Positions 57,627 to 64,000 of a DNA stretch of 64,000 nucleotides are shown piece by piece. This stretch comes from Coptis chinensis (Eukaryota > Streptophyta > Magnoliopsida > Ranunculales > Ranunculaceae): assembly GCA_015680905.1 (NCBI GenBank), contig CM027381.1:85895501-85959500 (forward strand), in the 5' to 3' direction. The notes beneath the pieces were generated by a model. It was not told the origin of the DNA. It saw only the letters and a program-made list of their open reading frames with translations, and did not search any database. Position 1 is the stretch's first letter, and every line of letters begins with the position of its first letter. The translations under genes were made by a program, and so were the position numbers.

Positions 57627-58085
57627 ATATTTTGATTGTTTCACAAAAATTAATATCACTATATTTTGATATATCGATATACAGTGATATATTCCAGTTT
57701 TTGGGGTCCGATATATCCGTCGATATGGAAAAATTTGGCCTTGGTGTCAACTGTCAACCGAACAATCATGGAACTTCCTGGGCAATAATTCCTTTTATAT
57801 TTGAGAGCAATCAGTCTTCCCAAATCTTTGTTTTATAATCGTGAGTCGTGACTCGTGAAAGTGCAATAAATATTGAAAATAGAGAGTAACTTTTAGAGGA
57901 CAAATAGGGGAAAAAAGTAACTCGAGAGGACACATTTTTTTAATCACTCATAAAATTTGGGTAGATGAAAGGTCAAGTATACACTTGACGCAAAATTAAA
58001 AACGACTCTGGTAGATGAAATGTCAAGTATACCCCTAGTACGAAATAATAAACGGCCCGATCCAACCAAAATAACTCGGTGTATC
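57625..58085. other. GATATAT-rich DNA and a short diverged direct repeat
   Basis: GATATATCGATATAC-like words resemble 56500-56750 left of the MITEs, suggesting one older repeat split by them. GGTAGATGAAAGGTCAAGTA (57961) and GGTAGATGAAATGTCAAGTA (58011) are a 50-bp direct repeat. Confidence 0.5.
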
Positions 58086-59230
58086 TAGTATGAACAATCA
58101 CTGTTCATACATTAACATGAGCTATGAACACTTATTATTCATATAAACAATCACTGTTCATACCTCAAGATAATGTATGGTCAGTAAAACCACCTATTAG
58201 AGTATGAGCAATCATTGTTTATACCTCAATATAGGCTATGAACAATCATTGTTCATACCTATTTGGGGTATAAACAATTAATGTTCATATCTCAACATAA
58301 TGTATGATCAATAAGAATATTTATTGGAGTATAAATAATCATTGTTTATGAACAATCATTGTTCATACCTATTTGGGGTATGACCAATCATTGTTCATAC
58401 ATCAACATGAGGTTCATGTGAACAATTATTGTTCATATCTCAACATAATATATGATTAATATGAACACTTATTGGAATATGGACAATCATTGTCCATACC
58501 TATTTGGGGTATGAACACTCACTACTGTTCATACATCAACATGAGCTATGAACAATCATTGTTCATATGAATAATTATTGTTCATACCTATTTGGGGTAT
58601 GAACAATCAATGTTCATATCTAAACATAATGTATGATAAATAAGAACACTTATTGGAGTCTGAAGAATAATTGTTCATACCTATTTAGGGTATGAATAAT
58701 CATTGTTCATACATCAACACGAAGCATCGTTGTTCATTGTTCATTACCTATTTGGGGTATGAACAATCAATGTTCATACCTAAACATAATGTATGATCAA
58801 TAAGAACACTTATTGGAGTATGAACAATGACAATCATTGTTCATACTTATTTGGGGTATAAACAATAATTGTTCATATATGAAAAATAATTATTGTTTCA
58901 TTACTTATTTGGGGTATGAACAATCAATGTTCATACCTCAATATAATATATGATCAATAAGAACACTTATTGGAGTATGCACAATGATTGTTCTTATTGT
59001 TGATATCTATTTGGAGTATAAACAATCAATATTCATACCTTAACATAATGTATGATCAGTAAGAATTCCTATTGGAATATGAGCAATCACTGTTTATACA
59101 TCAACATGAGTTATGAATAATAATTGTTCATATATCAATATATTGTATAAGGTACATTCACCTATTTGGATATGAACAATCATTGTTCATACATCAGTAG
59201 AAGGTATGAACACTCATTGTTCATAGTAAA
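58086..59230. repeat. 1.1 kb array of palindromic TGAACAATCATTGTTCA units
   Basis: The core TATGAACAATCATTGTTCAT, nearly self-complementary, recurs about 20 times with variants. It alternates with CCTATTTGGGGTATGAACAA and with CATAATGTATGATCAATAAG then AACACTTATTGGAGTATG. TTTGGGGTAT-type words occur near 58262, 58371, 58501, 58591, 58682, 58750, 58849, 58910 and 58999, so spacing is irregular at 59-130 bp. No ORF. Confidence 0.9.
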
Positions 59231-59334
59231 ATGACATAAAGAGTAAAATCGGAAAATATTTATTTTAAATCCGGCTAATTTGTCCTTGAGGGTTATTTTC
59301 ACTAGGGTATCGTGTAAAAAATCTACCATACCCA

Positions 59335-59485
59335 ATGGAACCGACCGACCCGACCGAACCGAAATCATATGGTCGGTTATCCATTAGTATCGGTTCGGTT
59401 CGGTTCGATTTTATAATTTGCAAAACCAATTATGTCGGTTCAGTTGTCGGTTTAAATTTGTAAAATCTGAAAATAACTGACCCGA
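59335..59485. repeat. CGGTTCGGTT-rich dispersed repeat
   Basis: Runs of CGGTTCGGTTCGGTT, CCGACCGACCCGACCG and GACCCGACCCGCACATG. A similar block is at 63670-63870. These are common in plant genomes as ends of unidentified non-coding elements. Confidence 0.75.
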
Positions 59486-59513
59486 CCCGCACATGTGTAC
59501 ATATACCATGAAA

Positions 59514-59660
59514 TCTTACTATATTAGAAAATTTTGGGGCCTCGATGAACAATGTTTTCACGAATGTCACAGGCACAATTTCGTCTTTTGTTATCTCAAT
59601 GTGAAGGTATTTTAGTCTTTTCAAAGTATAAGGTATTATCTCCATGGTTCTGGAACCCTC
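59514..59660 (+). mobile_element. Helitron-like 5' end 1
   Basis: TCTTACTATATTAGAAAA after an A. It continues with a stretch (CACGAATGTCACAGG, TTTCGTCTTTTG) that closely matches 61398-61490. A TC start next to A and the TACTATATTA word are seen in plant Helitrons. The 3' CTRR end was not found, so the call is tentative. Confidence 0.4.
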
Positions 59661-61395
59661 TCCGTGTGTGTGATTTCACCTTCTTCCTTTAACTTCAATC
59701 TTGGAATAGTAATATCTACATGAATGGAATATTTATTTTAAATTTCAAAAGAAGGCAAATGATTTCACTCTGCTGGTACTGAAATAAAGTAATATCTGTT
59801 TTGAAAGAGTTTAATCAATCGCAACATATCATTGAACTAGGTAATAGAGGTTTAACCATGAATTGAGATTTATTATGGAATTCTTACGGGTTGATTGATG
59901 CTTATCAAATTAAGCTATGATTGATTCTTTCATGGAAATCCGGATTACATTTAAATTTCACTTATCCTGAGTTCAATTAATCCGGATTACATTTAAATTT
60001 CGCTTATACTGTCATTGCCGCTCTTCATGAATCCTCGGCACCTTTTTGTGCAGGCTGGTGTTTCCAAATTAGATACTGCTTTGTCTAGTATTGTTAACAA
60101 ACTTGATCTAAAGCTTTATGGTTTCAATGATAAACTGTCTAGATTGTTATCTAAAATTTTGATCATATCAACATCTTTCGCGCCTTCTGGTGATCGTTGT
60201 TTCACTGAATGACTACGGCTATAACACACATACTCAGCTATAAATATAGTGATTTCTAATCTATATCTTTTACCTATAAGGAAAACTCCCCAAGCAACAG
60301 TGTTATTTCCATCAACCGGATTTTCTACTTTCCAATTTTGCCCTCGCTCCAAATTTCTATTTACAATACTATAATTTGATTTTATTTGTAATTTATTATA
60401 TTTGATAAGAGTGAAGGGGTAAATATAAAATTCAACTCTAACTAGAGTGGTGGCTGGGCTGGAATTCGATGGGCTTTGAGTGGGCTTCGGTTGCAATCTT
60501 TTTAAAATCAATCTTACCACATGGACTGGGCTTTTGTTGGGTTTGCTTTCATGGCTTGGTTAATTGGGCAACTCTCAATTTCACGCTCATAGAGCGTGCC
60601 CAAAATGCTAGTAAGCTTAATAGATGTTTGTACGGCTTGGTGATTCATAAATTGATTGTCTAGACTGTCACGAATATATTTTGTCGTCTACAGCTGCAGC
60701 TATATCTAAATTTGCAAATTACAAAAGTTGCGAACATCATAAACAGGTACTCTTTTCTTTGAACTAGAATCACGACCCTTTAATATACCAACCCTGCATT
60801 CGAGTTGTTGGTCTGGTGGGAATAGTTGACTTTTGATTGTGTCTGTGTCTGCTTTTTGCAAAGAGAGTGACAGTAAATGCATGACAATGTTTTTTGTTAT
60901 ATTATATTTTGATCTTCTAATGTTCTTCACATAAATTATATATTGAATACAACTACTTTTGGGTCTACCATACATACCTGTGCTGAATTCATTGTTCCTT
61001 AGTCTTTACTAAATATTACTTATTTTTTTTATTCTAATAGTTGTTTATTTAGTAAGATACATGGGGACTGGGAAGCTCTTTGGGGTTGAATAATGTACGG
61101 AGGAGTTGTTCTCAGGAGAAATCTAACTTGATCAGAGCATGAATTATAACAAGATAGTGCAAAGAACATCTTGACTATAAAAAAAAAAAAATGCGGTGGT
61201 CGAGGAACATTACTTTTTTGGTGTAGGTACCATGGGTATTTTGGTAATTTCACTGCCTAATGGAATTTAATCAAAAGGTATTATCTCGACCCTTTCTCGA
61301 TTTTTCCTCTCGCTTCGTCTCCCCCATTCTCATTCACTTGAGTTTCTACTGATTGCTCTTGATTTTCAGCATTCAAAGTGTTTGTATGAGCAACC
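59661..61395. other. Region without recognised genes
   Basis: Short frames only (60015-60212, 60116-60520, 60706-60975), none with a known domain. The stretch 60050-60190 is less AT-rich and exon-like (VSKLDTALSSIVNKLDLKL) but unassigned. Confidence 0.45.
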
Positions 61396-61397
61396 AA

Positions 61398-61500
61398 TCT
61401 TACTATATTAGAAAAATCTGAGGTCTAATGAACAGTATTTTTCACGTACGTCACAGGGGCATTTTCGTCTTTTCGCTCTCTATTTTGGGGACATTTTGGT
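61398..61500 (+). mobile_element. Helitron-like 5' end 2
   Basis: TCTTACTATATTAGAAAA with the same downstream word order as the copy at 59514 (CACGTACGTCACAGGGGCAT, TTTTCGTCTTTT). A CT-rich stretch CTTCGTCTCCCCCATTCTC follows at about 61567 and also precedes it at about 61313. Confidence 0.4.
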
Positions 61501-63665
61501 CTTTTGGTTGTCTAAGGGTATATTCCCCAAAACTTTCGAATATTCTCTCTGCTCTCAGCCTCTCACTTCGTCTCCCCCATTCTCTCTTCTCAAGCTCTTC
61601 GTCTAAGGATAAATATCTCGATTATTTCCTCTTTAATGTGTGCAAGTTCTTCTTCTTTGGTCTCCCTCTCCTAGGGTGTGCAATTTCAGTGAGAACTGGA
61701 CTTGAATAAATTTTGAAGTGTCGGAGGATGGGCTAAGAAGGAACTAGTTATGTGTGATTTGTTTGTTGAGTGGAATCCAAATACAACTATATACTTTCAT
61801 GTCTACCCATAGATGACATGTAATTAATTCATGCAATTTTTTACATGCTATTGTTCAAGGAACATTACTTATAGGTTCTATTGTCATACAGGTAAGCCGT
61901 ATATGTATACTTAGACCATTACATACATCATAGAAAGGAAAATGATAGTTGAGTTTTTTTTTTTTTTTTTTTTTTACATTAGAATGTTTAAAAATTGTCA
62001 TGAATTACCAATGTCAGAACCTAATCACTCAAGTAGGAACATTTTGTTTTATATATAATGCCTATTTATACATAATGCTTAGCAAGTTGTTCCGTGAGAC
62101 TAATCTCTTTATGCTATATATTCACTTATCCAGAAGTAGATATGACAATTCTGGGACTTTCAAGAGGAGGCTGAGAAGAAACTGACACTATTGCTAGATT
62201 GAGCTAAGGCAATTTTCTAGAATCTTAACATTTTGTGATTTTTCTAGGACCGTGTATTTAATTGCTATCCTCTACCTCGGTCAATTTCCGACTTTTCCTT
62301 CTTTGCGTTTTTGGGAGAAAATAGTGTTAAACCATCAAGAATTTTAACAGTGTTATTTATTTATTTTTTCTATTGTTGTCGATTTAATATCAACATTATG
62401 TATTGTTGTCTCAGTTTTAGCTCCATAAATGAATAAACTAAAGCGTATTGTTGTCTTAGTTTTATGATGCCAACTGCAACTGAATCCCTCAATTGACATT
62501 CCCTAAATTATACTGTTTACGTTGCTTGGTCATTTGAAATGGAATCCATAATTGTCTCGATGCTACCTTATTACCCGTGAGTGGTCTCTTGGCCCATGTT
62601 GGGGGAGCATACAAATCGAAGTGAGTTTATAACATAAACAAGAGGCTCTAAAGTACACTATTAGAATTTAGTTTGAAATCGATTATTGTCGAACCTCCAC
62701 TATTAACTTTTGTGTCAATGAGGTACAATATATTTCCAACGGTATTATTTAACCTCCACTATATAATGAAACAGGTGTTATATGTATAACTTACAACATA
62801 TTTCCATTTCAGTTGGGCATATGTGGTTCTACATATGAAATCAGTTCATCAAAATTTTCTGATGAAAGCATTTCACCAATTTTTTTCTGAAAGCAGTTGG
62901 ATATATAATGTGCAGGGAAACTTGGTACCTAAAAGTTCAATATTACTGTCGGAATGAAGGCAAACTACTATTTCGTAATGCAATTGTGTGTTTGTTCCGA
63001 AAATGATATGTGGTACTATTTTAGGTTGATATGGTCGATTCACTACCCGAAGTTTGTCAAGTGGTAAAGAAGACTGGGGCAGTAGCCTGCAGCTAATGTA
63101 TCTGTCTGTGATGTTTCTATACTTACGTTTATTTTTTGTGTTTTTGTACATGTGAAATCAACTTTGTAATTATTTTGTCTTAATGAAAGTATAGTTTACC
63201 GAACTCTATCAGAATAGCGTGATCAGGCTCCGTGATCTACAAATCTATATTGTTAATAATGCATCATGCATGATGTGCATGATGCTAATATGAATAAAGA
63301 AGCTAACATCAATGTCAAGTTTTGCACTTTCGTGTGTTTGTCACCACGTGTCCACTCTTTTCAGTTCACTTTTTGACCACAATCCAACCCAAATTTAAAA
63401 TAAAGCATAATTCCCCTTATACCCCCGTATATAACCCTTATAACCCTGATCACTTTTACTTCTTATCTAGCCGCCATGAGTTCATCACCATTAACAAATC
63501 TCTACTTTCCTTTATCTCTTTCTCTTTTCTAGTTCATCTATTTCACTTTTTTTTTTTTTCTCTTTATCTCATTTATTTTTATTTTTCTCTATCTAATTTT
63601 AACTGTGTTCGGTCGACAAGTTGAGAGAATTTAATTTAACTTTCAGAATTCATCAAGAGGATTGG
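61501..63665. other. Region without recognised genes
   Basis: AT-rich, with a T run at 61953-61974. The frame at 61428-61709 lies in the Helitron-like sequence. A short reading SLPEVCQVVKKTGAVACS then stop (about 63033-63087) could be the end of a gene but has no support elsewhere. Confidence 0.4.
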
Positions 63666-63669
63666 TAGC

Positions 63670-63875
63670 ACATATTTGTCGAGTCGGTTAAAACCGTCAA
63701 ACAATCGGTTCGGATCGGATATCGGTTAGATTAGAAATTGGTCAGTTCGGTTTCAGGTCGGTTAAATCTAGAACATCGGTTCAGTTCGGTTCTTGTAGCA
63801 CATAAACCGACAGGATCAGTTCGGTGGTCGGATTTACTCTAAAACCAACTCGAACCGACCCGTGCACACCCCTAA
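63670..63875. repeat. CGGTTCGGTT-rich dispersed repeat, second copy
   Basis: GTCGGTTAAAACCG, TCGGTTCGGATCGG, CAGTTCGGTTC and CGAACCGACCCGTGCACAC: the same type as 59335-59485, 4.3 kb away, with the CCCGACCCGCAC/GACCCGTGCAC end in both. Confidence 0.75.
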
Positions 63876-64000
63876 TTTTCAAGCAAAAATTGGTTTTCAT
63901 GATTATTTTTACCCGAAATTTGTCCTTGTGAGTGATTATAAAAAAAACTCTGTCCTCTAGAGTTGTTTTGCATCGAAATTGGTCCATGGGACCAATTTCT

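Noticed and set aside
57382..57750. ORFs ending in long Ile-Tyr runs
   Set aside because: They are translations of the (AT)n microsatellite in both strands.
58086..59230. CRISPR-like array of repeats and spacers
   Set aside because: The palindromic repeats vary, spacers are repeated too, spacing is irregular, and the surroundings are plant nuclear DNA.
60116..60520. Minus-strand ORF of 134 codons
   Set aside because: No motif, low-complexity surroundings and a stop-poor AT-rich stretch; no support for a gene.

Overview
This is a stretch of plant nuclear genome, probably from a eudicot. It is AT-rich, has intron-containing genes with GT..AG splice sites, and holds several nested layers of plant-type LTR retrotransposons, CACTA DNA transposons, MITEs and microsatellites. 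Only one host gene is clearly recognisable, a PWI-domain SR-related splicing factor (SRRM1/SRm160 type) at 42.3-49.7 kb. Nothing in it looks bacterial.

Layout. From 1 to about 42 kb is a nested transposon cluster. The oldest layer (D) is a plus-strand Ty3/gypsy remnant whose pol resembles the Tat lineage: a leader or LTR piece at 30.5 kb, reverse transcriptase at 30.9-31.6 kb, RNase H at 36.3 kb, integrase at 36.9-37.9 kb, and an intron-containing antisense gene at 38.9-41.1 kb. A 4.4 kb CACTA element (CACTA-2, 31955-36315) sits inside its RNase H and carries a piece of a phosphoethanolamine cytidylyltransferase gene. An Athila-like element on the minus strand (C) lies next to D: 5' LTR 28903-30475, gag-protease 7965-10053. 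C was hit twice. Athila copy A (LTR 6478-7964, gag-pol 300-5910, running off the left edge) landed in its protease. An 18.2 kb CACTA element (CACTA-1, 10132-28344, target duplication GGA) landed in its leader. CACTA-1 carries several exons of a HAK/KUP potassium transporter gene and was itself entered by Athila copy B (11674-24139, target duplication GTATA). B keeps gag and protease but has lost the reverse transcriptase/RNase H/integrase block.

From 42.0 to 49.75 kb lies the SRRM1-like gene, with G-box, GGCCCA and telo-box promoter motifs, about 14 coding exons, an N-terminal PWI domain and a long RS domain with a 24-bp coding tandem repeat. Its splice sites look intact, but the reading frame breaks about five times. 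Two breaks fall at A-runs, which suggests indel errors in the sequence at least as much as true gene decay.

From 49.75 to 64 kb there is no convincing gene. There is a copia-type LTR with a tRNA-iMet primer site (51.55-52.17 kb), short tandem duplications, two related MITEs flanked by (TA)n tracts (56.77-57.56 kb), a 1.1 kb array of palindromic units built on TGAACAATCATTGTTCA (58.09-59.23 kb), two CGGTTCGGTT-rich repeats, and two Helitron-like 5' ends.

I found no entirely new system. The points most worth following are the two gene-capturing CACTA elements, the polymerase-less Athila element with a perfect target duplication, the spliced antisense gene in the Tat-like element, the palindromic array, and a possible 16-nt microexon (stop-carrying in the frame as given) in the splicing-factor gene.
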